Assembly (NCBI GenBank): GCA_900544255.1
Contig: UQUM01000002.1
Location: 50,638 to 114,637, forward strand
DNA from: an uncultured Sutterella sp.
Lineage (GTDB): Bacteria; Pseudomonadota; Gammaproteobacteria; Burkholderiales; Burkholderiaceae_F
Direction of reading: 5' to 3'
Length of the DNA stretch: 64,000 nt
Numbering within the stretch: position 1 is the first letter of the stretch; every line of letters begins with the position of its first letter. Positions 51,503-60,878 of the stretch are shown here, piece after piece. The notes beneath the pieces were generated by a model. The model did not search any database and was not told where the DNA came from. It saw nothing but the letters and a program-made list of their open reading frames with translations. The position numbers and the translations under genes are program-made.

Positions 51503-54409
51503 TCAGTCAAAATAGTTGCGAAGTTCATCAATCGTTCTGCGGGTGCGATCTGCTTCAGACTCCGAGTCCTCCAGGTAGAGGAAACGGAATTTCTCGCAAT
51601 GGAATGCATCGCTGTTTTTCTGAGTGAACACCTGCTCCATAAACTTGCGTCGATCCGCAAATTTTTCTCTCAAATGGGCGCCTTTGTTTTCCACAATCAA
51701 GATGCGATCCACTGTACCGTCATCGTTTTTCTGAAGCACCACAAAGTCCGGCACGTACACGCCGATATTGCACCAATGGTCACCGTTCTTCTTGTAGCAG
51801 CGAATGCGGAATCCAGTCACCGTATCGTCACCGTTGAAATAAGCCCTCACGTTGGGCATTGATTTGATGTACGCCAGAAGATGCCGGAAGTAATCCGACT
51901 CCAGCGCACTGTCAAAACGATACGGCACATAGTGATATGTCTGCAGACGTTCCGGATGCGGATCCTTGTCCTCGCTCACGGATTTTCGTGCAGCATCAGC
52001 CCTCATAGCTGCGGCAGCTTCCTGACTGAAGTACCCTGCTTCCAAACCGTTTCTAATCATCTCTTCAACGGCTGCCGGTACTTCGCCCTGTTGTCGCCCT
52101 TCATCCCACTCACGGATCGCATTGACAGCGTCCGCATCCGGTACGATGTTGTCGAGTGTCTCCGCGGCAAACGTCGTCTGCCAACGCGACGCATCCACCA
52201 ATTCCGCCCGGCAAAGTTCCAACGATTCCTTTTCCACAAAATCCCGCTTCGGGTAAAAAGCCCGACGGATATTGGAGCGAATCGCCATTTGATCCCAATC
52301 TACGGAGAGTTTTCTGACACCGCCATCATCTACGGTAACAGCGTCATAAAGAACTTTCAGCGCTGCCTCTTCTTCCCGCAGCACCTTAACCGGAAGATTC
52401 CCCAGCGATTCCTTTGCAATCCGGGCGAGCCAACCGAAGAAACTCAGGGCCTCCGACCGCTCCCTTTCCGCCTCGTAACGAATGGCTTTTTCGTTCCCTT
52501 CCAAATCCTGCTCGGTGATGAGCGTCTGCTTTTGTTTCATCAACACCGTTTCAGGTGCCAATCGTTTACGACGCAGCACTTCTTTTTCAGTGACAGTCTC
52601 GTAAACCACCCGAAACTGATAAAACTCAATCGGGGGCACATCCGCTACTGTCGTTCGGTCATACCGTTCCACAATGTGCTTGTCGACCGACACCGCTTCC
52701 CCGAATTCCTTCAGGGTTACGTTCTGCTGCTGTTTCAGTTGCTTATTGAGCTTGTCGGCGTTGTATTTATTAAGCCAAATCAGAGCCGATTCTTGAGCTC
52801 CTCGCTGCGTCTGACGCAGGCATCTGCAGCTCGTCTGCAACACCATGTTGTTGGGGCAAGCGCCCTGATGCGGAAGAATAACGCCCGTCAAGCTTCGGCA
52901 GTCCCATCCTTCTTTACCGATCTGGGCAAGCAGTACCACCCGAACTTTGCTCAACGGTGAATCCAACAGTGCAAATTCGCTTTCGGCATTTTCTGCAGTC
53001 GGATATTCCTTGTTGCCGCGGTGAAATTTAAGCAGTGCCGTCGTCGGATCCAATCCGACTTCCGTCAACAGTACCGTCACTGCCGGTGCAATCCGCTCTT
53101 CCAAGTTTTCAATCTGCCCGCAGTAAATAGCGAGTTTTGCCGTCGTACCGTCCGTATAGACCGTATCGCGGTATTGCTTCAGAAAATCCTCCACCCCGCT
53201 CGTCACAATCGCTTCCGGCGTATTGGCGTCCGAAACCTGTACTCGAGGAATCTTCAGGAAGTTTCCCAGCCCCTTCACCAGCGGATAGTGATAAACGATA
53301 TTTGAAAGATCTGAACTCTTCGTTTTGAGTTCCGACGAATACGTTACCTCTTCAGCCTTTTCCAAAAAAGGCGTACCGGAGAAACCAATGGTCTGCACAA
53401 AATGATTTTCCGCCTGCTGCGCCCACTGAGTCACTACCTTCCGAAGCTTAATTTCGCCGTCCGCAGCATGGTGAACTTCGTCAATGAAAATCGAAAGATT
53501 CGGCAGACGACCGATGAGACTGCGGAATTCGTTCGCAAGCCGCACGCGCTCCTGCTCTTCCATCGGCAGATCGAGTTCCCCCATGTCCACGTAACGGTCA
53601 AGAATCACTTTTTCCGCATTCGTTACCGCCACGAACCCCATATCATCCGAACAGTTCGTCGTAAGGAAATTGTTGACCTTATGCGCATTCGGGTTCTTCA
53701 CACGGTTACTTTTATTGGCCGACTTCTGCTCATCCAAAACTTCAAACGTCATCAACCGCTTCAAATTAGTGGCGGCCGGCTCCGCAATAATCCAGGAGGG
53801 GTCAAATTGTTGAATCTTTCTGAGGCTCGGCACAATGGATGACTTCAACCCGGACGGTGCAAAAATCATGAAGTTGTGCGCAAACCGAGGATCCTCACGA
53901 TTTAAACGGGCAAAATACAGATCCAGATAGATAAACGCCGCCATCAGGAACGTCTTCCCCGCCCCCATCGGCAGACTGAAGACATAGTCCGTGTAAGTCA
54001 CGCCATAAAAAATCTTTCGGAAAACACTGACGGCATCCACCGTTTCCGGGGCACTTTCTAAAAGCTTAACTAAAGCCGGAGCCGTCGGTTTACCGTCCTT
54101 ATTCGAGCATACGGCGTACTCATAAAGTGCTGCGGAAGCCGGATGACTCAGAAAGTACTCCCGTGTTGCCGCCTTGATGGCCAATTCGTTCACATCCAAC
54201 GAATTAAAACGTCCCTCCGTAAAGAGCTGCCACAGCGGCAGACAATCGCATTCCAACTTTAAAAAGAGGTACGTCTTAACCGCATCAATCTGTGCATCGC
54301 GAAGTGCATCCTTTTTCAGGATGTACCGCATAATATCTTTCGCCGCATGGGTTACCGGAATTTCGGCAAACCACCGGTCTCGCTTGCGGCGAATCAGGTC
54401 ATAAAGCAT
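51503..54409 (-). CDS. Type III-like restriction helicase/nuclease (Res)
   Basis: A 968-residue superfamily 2 helicase with a C-terminal nuclease. Walker A is SLPMGAGKTFLM (149-153 GAGKT), preceded by a long 140-residue N-terminal region; motif II is FIDEVHHAADG; later helicase motifs include GFSGTPFLEKAEEV, AQIGKEGWDCRSL and QTSCRCLRQTQRG. The C-terminal region has the PD-(D/E)XK pattern VPDFVVLQ and LIVENKGAHL. It should cleave unmethylated DNA after ATP-driven communication. It is the promoter-proximal gene, with mod downstream, opposite to the usual mod-res order. Confidence 0.9.
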   Translation of the reverse strand: MLYDLIRRKRDRWFAEIPVTHAAKDIMRYILKKDALRDAQIDAVKTYLFLKLECDCLPLWQLFTEGRFNSLDVNELAIKAATREYFLSHPASAALYEYAVCSNKDGKPTAPALVKLLESAPETVDAVSVFRKIFYGVTYTDYVFSLPMGAGKTFLMAAFIYLDLYFARLNREDPRFAHNFMIFAPSGLKSSIVPSLRKIQQFDPSWIIAEPAATNLKRLMTFEVLDEQKSANKSNRVKNPNAHKVNNFLTTNCSDDMGFVAVTNAEKVILDRYVDMGELDLPMEEQERVRLANEFRSLIGRLPNLSIFIDEVHHAADGEIKLRKVVTQWAQQAENHFVQTIGFSGTPFLEKAEEVTYSSELKTKSSDLSNIVYHYPLVKGLGNFLKIPRVQVSDANTPEAIVTSGVEDFLKQYRDTVYTDGTTAKLAIYCGQIENLEERIAPAVTVLLTEVGLDPTTALLKFHRGNKEYPTAENAESEFALLDSPLSKVRVVLLAQIGKEGWDCRSLTGVILPHQGACPNNMVLQTSCRCLRQTQRGAQESALIWLNKYNADKLNKQLKQQQNVTLKEFGEAVSVDKHIVERYDRTTVADVPPIEFYQFRVVYETVTEKEVLRRKRLAPETVLMKQKQTLITEQDLEGNEKAIRYEAERERSEALSFFGWLARIAKESLGNLPVKVLREEEAALKVLYDAVTVDDGGVRKLSVDWDQMAIRSNIRRAFYPKRDFVEKESLELCRAELVDASRWQTTFAAETLDNIVPDADAVNAIREWDEGRQQGEVPAAVEEMIRNGLEAGYFSQEAAAAMRADAARKSVSEDKDPHPERLQTYHYVPYRFDSALESDYFRHLLAYIKSMPNVRAYFNGDDTVTGFRIRCYKKNGDHWCNIGVYVPDFVVLQKNDDGTVDRILIVENKGAHLREKFADRRKFMEQVFTQKNSDAFHCEKFRFLYLEDSESEADRTRRTIDELRNYFD

Positions 54410-54651
54410 ATTTAGGGCTTATCTCAACAAAGCGTGTCAAGAAAACAGTCGACACAAAACAGGCGATACGTTACACGATTTCCAGCCCTCCTCGGAAAAA
54501 GTGGTCAAAAACCGCAACATTGGCACTGCTTCTTAACCTGATACCTTCAGTCTTTATCGTTCGGTGTCATCGCTTTCATTTAAACGCGTACTGAACATTT
54601 TCACCGAAAAATCTTCAGTACAGTGAAGGTTTTTAAAAATTTTCAATAATT

Positions 54652-55524
54652 TCAACGGCCGTTTTCTCGCCGCTCGGCCTCCGCCGCATAGGCCGCGGCC
54701 TGTACGACCGACGCCCGCGCGGGTTCGTCCGCGGGCATCAACACGAGTAGCCCCTCCAGCGCCGTCCGCGCCGCCGTCCAACGGCGTGCTTGAAGAGCAA
54801 ACATCGCAAGCATCTCCTTAACCTTGAGGTTCTTCTCATCCAACGCCTCGGCCCGTCCCAAAATGGCAATGGCTTCGTCCGTCGCTTTACTCGTTTTAAG
54901 GTTATAAGTAACCGCCGCATACTGCATCAGCACGTCTGCGTCTTCGGCGACAAAGCGGTTCAAAGCCACGGCCGCCTTATAAGCGTCATGCGCTCCCTGC
55001 CAATTGCCGACATCGGCACACTCTCTGGCATAAAGCACCCAAGCCCGTTCGTCCTCGGGGCGTTTTTTAAGGTAAAGTCGGAAGGCTTCAGTCGAAATGC
55101 TGCGGGCGTTTACGCCCAAGGTACCGTCCGTCTTCATTAAGCCCCCTTCGGGTTCCGCAGCAAAAACTTCCACCAGTCCCGGTTCCCCGAACCAAGCGTA
55201 AAGCGACAGGGACAACACCGTCACCGCGACGGCTGCCCCCAACGCGACACCGACGGAAGACTTCACCGTTGACGGCTTATGTTCAGCGGCTTCTCGCTGC
55301 AATGTCGCCCGCCTGACGTCGTCTTTGGCGGCTTCGCCGTCTTTTTCACTGAGCAGCCCCGCCTCGCGGTCGCGGTCAATCTCGGCGTAGTCGTCCGACA
55401 ACACCGTAAGCGTCGAATCGCGGGCGGTCTGAAAGGGCGTCTTCCCCATCAAAGCCGCCGCCACCGCACCGACGCCGAGAAAGAGAAGCGAACCCACGGC
55501 CGCCCAAAAGAAAAACACCGTCAT
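54652..55524 (-). CDS. ccmI: Cytochrome c maturation protein CcmI (CycH-like), TPR
   Basis: A 290-residue inner-membrane protein. The first helix (VFFFWAAVGSLLFLGVGAVAAAL), a cytoplasmic loop (TVLSDDYAEIDRDREAGLLSE) and a second helix (VGVALGAAVAVTVLSLSLYAWF) are followed by a periplasmic TPR domain (about 140-280). The loop signature is typical of CcmI, the chaperone that hands unfolded apocytochrome c to the haem ligation complex. It is shorter than most CcmI proteins. It lies 72 bases after the octahaem reductase stop on the same strand, so the two are likely coexpressed. The ATG at 55524 is preferred to a GTG at 55533. Confidence 0.85.
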   Translation of the reverse strand: MTVFFFWAAVGSLLFLGVGAVAAALMGKTPFQTARDSTLTVLSDDYAEIDRDREAGLLSEKDGEAAKDDVRRATLQREAAEHKPSTVKSSVGVALGAAVAVTVLSLSLYAWFGEPGLVEVFAAEPEGGLMKTDGTLGVNARSISTEAFRLYLKKRPEDERAWVLYARECADVGNWQGAHDAYKAAVALNRFVAEDADVLMQYAAVTYNLKTSKATDEAIAILGRAEALDEKNLKVKEMLAMFALQARRWTAARTALEGLLVLMPADEPARASVVQAAAYAAEAERRENGR

Positions 55525-55596
55525 CGTACCCACCCAAAGAAAAAGCGGACAACCGAGTCTACCGACTGTCCGCTCTTTTGCTACGTCAAAGGAAGA

Positions 55597-57219
55597 TTAC
55601 TTCGCGTTCTTCTTCTGCACGGCGTCCCGCAGCAGTTTCGTTGCTTCCTGAGCCGCAGCAGCCGACTTCGCGAGCGAGTCGCGCGCCATTTCCGGATTGT
55701 GGAACCAAGCGCCGTTCACGGCCGTCCAGTATTCCCAATTCGTGTGGGCAACGCTGTGAAGTTCCCGTGCCTTGTTAAGGGTCGCTTCGTCCACGCCCAT
55801 CGCAAGCGCAATGTCAAAGGCGTTGAACATGTCCGTCATGCGGCTTTCGGCTTCGCGGATCTTACCGTTGTAGTAAGCCTTCATGGCGTCGACGGTCTTC
55901 GTCATCTGCTCGGCGGTCTTGTCTTTGTGGCAGGTGAGACACGTTTCCTTCATGTAGTGCTTCGGCGACGTCGCCCAGTGCAGCGTGTAGGTCTTGCCGT
56001 TCTTGCCCTTCACCTTGGGCATGTGGCACGTGGCGCAATCGGCGCCCGCCTTCGCGTGCTTACTCGTCCAGAAGGTTTCCACGTCCGGGTGTTGCATCTT
56101 AGTTAAAAGTGCACCGGTTTCGGCGTGTTTGAAGTCCTTGAAGTTGATATGCTTGTAGAAGTCATCAATCTTGTCGGCCGCCACAAACGGGAAGACGTTC
56201 GTTCTCTGATCGTCCATCTTCACGGGCTTACCAGTCGCCGTGTCGATACCCGGGTTGCAGTTGTATTCCACGTGGCACTGCGCGCACATCAGTTTCGCAT
56301 CCGCCTTCTCGAGGAACGCGATCTTGCGGTCAAAGCCGCGTACACCGACGTCCTTCACATCGATTTTGGTGTGGTTCGGATCTTCAGAATAAACCGTCGG
56401 GTAGTCCGTGCGGGTCAGAGCCTGAATGAGTGCATCACGCACGATACGGGGTTTGGCGGAGTGCGGATCGTGGCAGAAGTTGCAGTTCAGGGAATGCGAG
56501 GTCTTGCGGGCCATGTCGACGACGTTGCTCTGACGCGAGAACGTCGCCTTGTCGTTCTTGTCGCCCATATAGGCCCAGTCGAGCATCAGATCGGTGGATT
56601 TGCAGCTGATGCACACGGGGTTTGCAGCCGCCGCCGTGCCGATACGCTGCGGTTTCTGCGCATTATTGTCGGGCGCAATGTCCTTCATCACACTCCAGGC
56701 ATCGAAGTCACCGCTTCCCATCGTAAGGTAGAGCCAACCGTCCTTCGGTTCAAAACGGCCGCCGAACGCGCGGTCGCAGAGGAACTGATCGAGCACCATA
56801 AAGTTGTGGCTTCTGAGTTCGGAGTGTTCCTTCGTAAAGCCGTGGCCGCCCAGAGCTCGGTCAAAGAAGGGATCAGGCGCCACGCCTTCCGCATTCTTCT
56901 TGGGCACACGGGCCATGCGGTCGGGGTTGGCTTTGTACATCGACTGGTACTGATCCTGATGGCAGCCGCCGCAGGTCGCGGGCGCCAAACTCGTCTGCGG
57001 ACGCGTTTCTTTGCCGGGGGCTTTCAGATGCGCAGCCAGACCCGTATGGCACGAAGTGCAGCTCACGTTTTTATGAGCGCCGGATTTGTGGAAATTCCCC
57101 ACCTGGCTGTGGCAGGCCACGCACATCGTAGTGTTGACTTTTTCCTGTGCGGCCTGTGCGGGCATCAGCGCCGCGGCCACCGCAGCCGCGAGCAGCGCCT
57201 TTAAAAGAGTGCTCTGCAT
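55597..57219 (-). CDS. Octahaem cytochrome c nitrite reductase (ONR, TvNiR type)
   Basis: A 540-residue periplasmic enzyme reducing nitrite (and probably hydroxylamine and sulfite) to ammonia or sulfide. The signal peptide (MQSTLLKALLAAAVAAALM, cleavage near AQA) is followed by eight haem motifs: CxxCH at Cys33, Cys54, Cys83, Cys246, Cys312, Cys395 and Cys427, and the catalytic CxxCK at Cys203-Lys207. The pentahaem NrfA has only five. Arg150, Tyr319 and His377 fit the catalytic triad of Thioalkalivibrio TvNiR by spacing, and Tyr319 is followed at +2 by Cys321 (VEYNC), the pair that forms a Tyr-Cys crosslink in TvNiR. The frame is open to 57273; the signal peptide and AAGGAG fix 57219. No electron-donor gene is adjacent. 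Confidence 0.92.
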   Translation of the reverse strand: MQSTLLKALLAAAVAAALMPAQAAQEKVNTTMCVACHSQVGNFHKSGAHKNVSCTSCHTGLAAHLKAPGKETRPQTSLAPATCGGCHQDQYQSMYKANPDRMARVPKKNAEGVAPDPFFDRALGGHGFTKEHSELRSHNFMVLDQFLCDRAFGGRFEPKDGWLYLTMGSGDFDAWSVMKDIAPDNNAQKPQRIGTAAAANPVCISCKSTDLMLDWAYMGDKNDKATFSRQSNVVDMARKTSHSLNCNFCHDPHSAKPRIVRDALIQALTRTDYPTVYSEDPNHTKIDVKDVGVRGFDRKIAFLEKADAKLMCAQCHVEYNCNPGIDTATGKPVKMDDQRTNVFPFVAADKIDDFYKHINFKDFKHAETGALLTKMQHPDVETFWTSKHAKAGADCATCHMPKVKGKNGKTYTLHWATSPKHYMKETCLTCHKDKTAEQMTKTVDAMKAYYNGKIREAESRMTDMFNAFDIALAMGVDEATLNKARELHSVAHTNWEYWTAVNGAWFHNPEMARDSLAKSAAAAQEATKLLRDAVQKKNAK

Positions 57220-57603
57220 AGACGTCTCCTTGTTTGTTGCTGGCGGCGTCAAAACCGGAGTTTTCGCCGCCATTTCTTATGCAAGTCTTAATCTAGCAAA
57301 ACCGAGAACCACTTTCAAAAAGGGCGAGGTCATCTGATTTCAAAGAAAAGAATGCGTCCTCCCTCTCGAAAAAATTTCAACCGTTTCCGCTGACTTTCCG
57401 GAAGGCTTTGATTTTCTTAAACTTAAATTTGTCTGAAACGAGCGCCGAAAAAGTGTGCGGTTTGTTTCGTCCCTCCGAACGAATTAAGGGAAAATCCTAA
57501 ACACAGCCGCGGGGTTTTCACCACCTCTCCCGGCGGTTCAACGCGAAAAAAAAACGCAGGCACCCGAGTGGAATACCTGCGTCACTTTCACGGAAACGAC
57601 CGA
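57220..57603. other. Intergenic region upstream of the octahaem reductase
   Basis: This 384-base gap holds the reductase promoter region and the rimO terminator at its far end (57544-57590). AT-rich tracts occur near 57400-57440. I looked for an FNR box (TTGAT-N4-ATCAA) and an NsrR site and saw none that convinces; TTGCT...GTCAA at about 57236-57251 has the wrong spacing. I see no small gene here. Confidence 0.4.
57544..57586 (-). terminator. rimO terminator
   Basis: On the minus strand ACGCAGGTA...TGCCTGCGT is followed by nine T, a textbook rho-independent terminator about 20 bases after rimO. Confidence 0.9.
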
Positions 57604-58953
57604 TCAGCCGTTCACGACTTCACGCCCAATCAAATCGTAATCCCGACTGTCCGTCACCTTCACGTCCACAAAGTCACCGGGCTTCAGATGACGATCCGTC
57701 GTAACGTAAATCACGCCGTCGATATCCGGAGCGTCCGCCGTCGTGCGGCCCACCGCGACGCCGTCCTCGTCCTCGGGCTCATCGATCAGCACGCGCTGTA
57801 CGGTGCCGATCTTTTCCTTTAATCGAGCCGCCGAAATTTCCGCCTGCACCTGCATGAAGCGTTCGCGCCGTTCTTCGCGAACTTCGTCGGGAAGCTGCCC
57901 CGGGAATTCATTCGCTTTTGCGCCCTCCACCGGGGAATACGCAAAGCACCCCACGCGATCGAGTTTCGCTTCCCGCAGGAAGTCCAGAAGGTACTCAAAC
58001 TCCTCGTCCGTTTCACCCGGGAACCCGGCGATGAACGTCGAACGGATGGTGATGTCGGGGCAAATCGCGCGCCAGGCGGCAATCCGTTCCAGGTTCTTTT
58101 CCGCGCCCGGCCGCTTCATCGCCTTCAAAATCCGCGGATGTGCGTGCTGGAAAGGTACGTCAAGGTACGGGAGGATCTTGCCTTCGGCCATCAGCGGAAT
58201 CACTTCGTCCACCGAGGGGTACGGGTACACGTAGTGCAGACGCACCCACGCGCCCAAATCGCCTAAAGCGCCGCAGAGATTCAAGAGATTCGTCTTCACG
58301 GGGCGCCCGCCCGCGAACCCCGTGCGGTAGCCGACGTCAAGACCATACGCCGCCGTATCCTGGCTGATGACGAGGAGTTCCTTGACGCCGCCTTTCACGA
58401 GATTTTCGGCTTCGCGCATCACGTCGCCGATCGGACGGCTCACCAAGTCGCCCCGAAGCTGCGGAATGATGCAGAACGTGCACTTATGCGAGCACCCTTC
58501 GCTGATTTTCAAGTACGCATAGTGCGAAGGCGTCAATTTCAACCCCGCCTCAGGCACCAAATCCGCAAAGGGTTCGTGCGGCCGCGGCAGGTACTGATGC
58601 ACGAGCTTTAAAGTTTTTTCCGTCTCCTCCGGCCCCGTCACCCCCAAAAGTTTCGGGATGCGGTTCATCACCCAGTTCTCACCCTCGGGCGTTTTCTTCC
58701 CGCCCAAACACCCCGTCACGATGACACGACCGTTTTCGCGCAGCGCTTCAGTGACGGCTTCGATCGATTCGGCGACCGCCGCATCAATAAAGGCGCAGGT
58801 GTTCACGATGACGAGATCGCTCGTACGGTAGTCCTTGGCGATGCGATAACCTTCGGCACGCAAATCCGTCACGATGCGCTCCGTATCCACCAACGCCTTG
58901 GGGCAACCGAGGCTCACAAAGCCCACGCTCGGAATGGAATGGTTCGGGGTCAT
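57604..58953 (-). CDS. rimO: Ribosomal protein S12 methylthiotransferase RimO
   Basis: A 449-residue radical-SAM enzyme (E. coli 441) that methylthiolates Asp88 of ribosomal protein S12. The N-terminal UPF0004 domain has the three cluster cysteines (VSLGCPKALVDTE, VNTCAFIDAA, VTGCLGG); the radical-SAM CxxxCxxC is in EGCSHKCTFCIIP; a TRAM domain ends the protein (VLIDEPEDEDGVAVGRT). SLGCPK and the QLRGDL segment favour RimO over MiaB. It is the last gene of rluD-pgeF-rimO. Confidence 0.95.
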   Translation of the reverse strand: MTPNHSIPSVGFVSLGCPKALVDTERIVTDLRAEGYRIAKDYRTSDLVIVNTCAFIDAAVAESIEAVTEALRENGRVIVTGCLGGKKTPEGENWVMNRIPKLLGVTGPEETEKTLKLVHQYLPRPHEPFADLVPEAGLKLTPSHYAYLKISEGCSHKCTFCIIPQLRGDLVSRPIGDVMREAENLVKGGVKELLVISQDTAAYGLDVGYRTGFAGGRPVKTNLLNLCGALGDLGAWVRLHYVYPYPSVDEVIPLMAEGKILPYLDVPFQHAHPRILKAMKRPGAEKNLERIAAWRAICPDITIRSTFIAGFPGETDEEFEYLLDFLREAKLDRVGCFAYSPVEGAKANEFPGQLPDEVREERRERFMQVQAEISAARLKEKIGTVQRVLIDEPEDEDGVAVGRTTADAPDIDGVIYVTTDRHLKPGDFVDVKVTDSRDYDLIGREVVNG

Positions 58954-58970
58954 GTTTTTCTCTTTGTCGA

Positions 58971-59771
58971 TTACTTGTTTTCAGGGGCCGCGGCTTTGAT
59001 CCACACCGCTGCCGCATGACGTCCTGTCTTTTCGCCGTCACGGCGGTAGCTGTAAAAATGCACGTCGTCCGTTACGGTGGACAATCCGCAGTCCTCAATC
59101 GCCGTCACGCCGACCTTGTTGAGGGCCGCTTCGGCGTATTTGGCAAGACTCAGGAACACTTTTCCTTCGTTTTCGGACGGTTTCACGGCACCCGGCACAT
59201 CACCGAAATGCTCCGTAAACACTCGGGCGGTCGCTTCGTTCGTTTCAAAATCGTCGTCACCGATCCGGGGTCCCAACCAGGCTTTGATTTCTGCCGCATC
59301 GTCTCCCAGACGTTCCCGCAGGCGCGCCACCGTCTTCTCGATGATGCCCGCGGACAAACTGCGCCAGCCGGCGTGCACGGCCGCGACACCGCGCCCCTGA
59401 GTTTCCGCGAGAAGCACCGGCAGGCAGTCCGCCACCTGCACGACGCACACGACGCCCGGCGTCACCGACGTCGCCGCATCGGCTTCAACGGCATCCGTGT
59501 CGATTAATTCGGCGTCCACGACGGTCGTTCCGTGCACCTGCGTCATCCAGCGGGGAGCGCCTTCGGTCATCTGCGCGACGATATTGCGGTTCATGCACAC
59601 GCACCCGGCGTTGTCGCCTACGCGCGTCCCGACATTGAGTCCCATGATGCCGTCCTTGCCGCCCCAGGGGCCGGAGGAGACGCCGCCCAGTCGTTCCGTG
59701 AAAACGGCCCCCACTTTCTCACCCAACTCAGGGTGAATCACATCCAAATCGTTTCTGAAAAAAGTTGCCAT
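58971..59771 (-). CDS. pgeF: Peptidoglycan editing factor PgeF (YfiH/laccase-domain)
   Basis: A 266-residue purine-nucleoside-phosphorylase-like copper/zinc protein of the multicopper-polyphenol-oxidase-domain family. Landmarks are FTERLGGVSSGPW, the QVHGTTVV histidine, VQVADCLPVLL and AAVHAGWRSLSAGII. PgeF trims wrongly incorporated L-Ser from UDP-MurNAc-peptides in E. coli. It sits between rluD and rimO; rluD-yfiH adjacency with bamD divergent upstream is common in proteobacteria. Confidence 0.93.
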   Translation of the reverse strand: MATFFRNDLDVIHPELGEKVGAVFTERLGGVSSGPWGGKDGIMGLNVGTRVGDNAGCVCMNRNIVAQMTEGAPRWMTQVHGTTVVDAELIDTDAVEADAATSVTPGVVCVVQVADCLPVLLAETQGRGVAAVHAGWRSLSAGIIEKTVARLRERLGDDAAEIKAWLGPRIGDDDFETNEATARVFTEHFGDVPGAVKPSENEGKVFLSLAKYAEAALNKVGVTAIEDCGLSTVTDDVHFYSYRRDGEKTGRHAAAVWIKAAAPENK

Positions 59772-59797
59772 GTCGAAGTCCTCAAAGAGCGCGGATT

Positions 59798-60877
59798 TTA
59801 GTCGTAAACGTGCACGGGTTCATCCGTGGGACCGAAATCCAATAAGTCCATCAGTTCGGCCATATCCTCGGGAGCCGGCGCAAACCATTCCATCACTTCA
59901 TTCGAGGCCGGATGCACGAGCCGCAGGCGGCTCGCGTGCAGCGCCTGCCGGGGAAAATGCGCGGCAAGTCCCGCGGCTTCCGGCAGAACGGACGCCGCCG
60001 TTTTATAGACGGGATCCCCCAACAAGGGGAGACCCACGGTAGAAAGGTGCACGCGGATCTGGTGCGTGCGCCCCGTTTCCAGGCGGCAGGCGACCCAACT
60101 CACGGCGCGGCCGGCAATCCTCGTCATATCGACCAGGCGACAGTGCGTTTTCGCCGGACGGCTTCCGGCGCCCCCGCGGCACACGAATTTCTGCGGATTG
60201 CGGGGATCGCGTCCGATCGCCCGATCCACAAACCCCGCTTCAGGAGCGACGCCCGCCACAATCGCCCAGTATTCCCGCGCAACCGAATGATCCTGCAGCT
60301 GCCGCACGAGACTCGTCTGCGCGGCCTCCGTCTTCGCAACGACCATGAGGCCGGACGTAAGACGATCCAGGCGGTGCACGATCCCCGCCCGCGGCAGTTT
60401 CTTTAATTCGGGCCAGCGGAAAAGAAGCCCGTTTAAGAGCGTCCCCGTCCAGTGCCCCGCTGCGGGGTGCACCACGAGTCCTGCCGGCTTATTGATGACG
60501 ATGATGTCGTGATCTTCATAGACCGTTTCAAAGTCGATGCCGTCTTCGGGTTCAAACGCACTTTCTTCCGGCAGCGGCTGCGGATGCACGACGACGGTAT
60601 CGCCCGCCGCCGTCTTTTCCTTGACGCTTTCGGCTTTGGCACCGTTTACTTCCACCGCCCCCGCTTCAATCCAGGACTGAATGCGCGCACGGCTCACCTG
60701 AGGAATTTCCGTAGCGAGAAACTTATCCAAACGCAGACTTTCCGCGTCAAACGGCCGTTCAAACGTCATCACTTCGGGCAAAGGTTCCGTTCTCGGAGCA
60801 AAAAAGCCGTCACCGAGCTCTTCTTCCTCTTCCTCAACCCCGATATAATCAGAGAACTTTTCTGCAGTATCTTTCAC
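59798..60877 (-). CDS. rluD: 23S rRNA pseudouridine synthase RluD
   Basis: A pseudouridine synthase acting on helix 69 of 23S rRNA. The S4-like domain (LRLDKFLATEIPQVSRARIQSWIEAGAVEVNG) is followed by the catalytic HRLDRLTSGLMVVAKT (Asp nucleophile) and the end motif GRTHQIRVHLSTVGLPLLGDPVY. The start is uncertain. GTG 60877 (359 residues) includes an acidic extension (DYIGVEEEEEELGDG); ATG 60772 (324 residues) matches the E. coli length of 326. The frame is open further, to 61009, which would overlap bamD. It is the first gene of rluD-pgeF-rimO. Confidence 0.9.
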   Translation of the reverse strand: MKDTAEKFSDYIGVEEEEEELGDGFFAPRTEPLPEVMTFERPFDAESLRLDKFLATEIPQVSRARIQSWIEAGAVEVNGAKAESVKEKTAAGDTVVVHPQPLPEESAFEPEDGIDFETVYEDHDIIVINKPAGLVVHPAAGHWTGTLLNGLLFRWPELKKLPRAGIVHRLDRLTSGLMVVAKTEAAQTSLVRQLQDHSVAREYWAIVAGVAPEAGFVDRAIGRDPRNPQKFVCRGGAGSRPAKTHCRLVDMTRIAGRAVSWVACRLETGRTHQIRVHLSTVGLPLLGDPVYKTAASVLPEAAGLAAHFPRQALHASRLRLVHPASNEVMEWFAPAPEDMAELMDLLDFGPTDEPVHVYD

Positions 60878-60878
60878 T

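Noticed and set aside
55597..57219. Calling this gene the pentahaem nitrite reductase NrfA
   Set aside because: There are eight haem-binding motifs, not five, and the active-site tyrosine is followed by Asn-Cys as in the octahaem enzyme.
57220..57330. FNR box upstream of the octahaem reductase
   Set aside because: The best candidate, TTGCT and GTCAA, has the wrong spacing and two mismatches.
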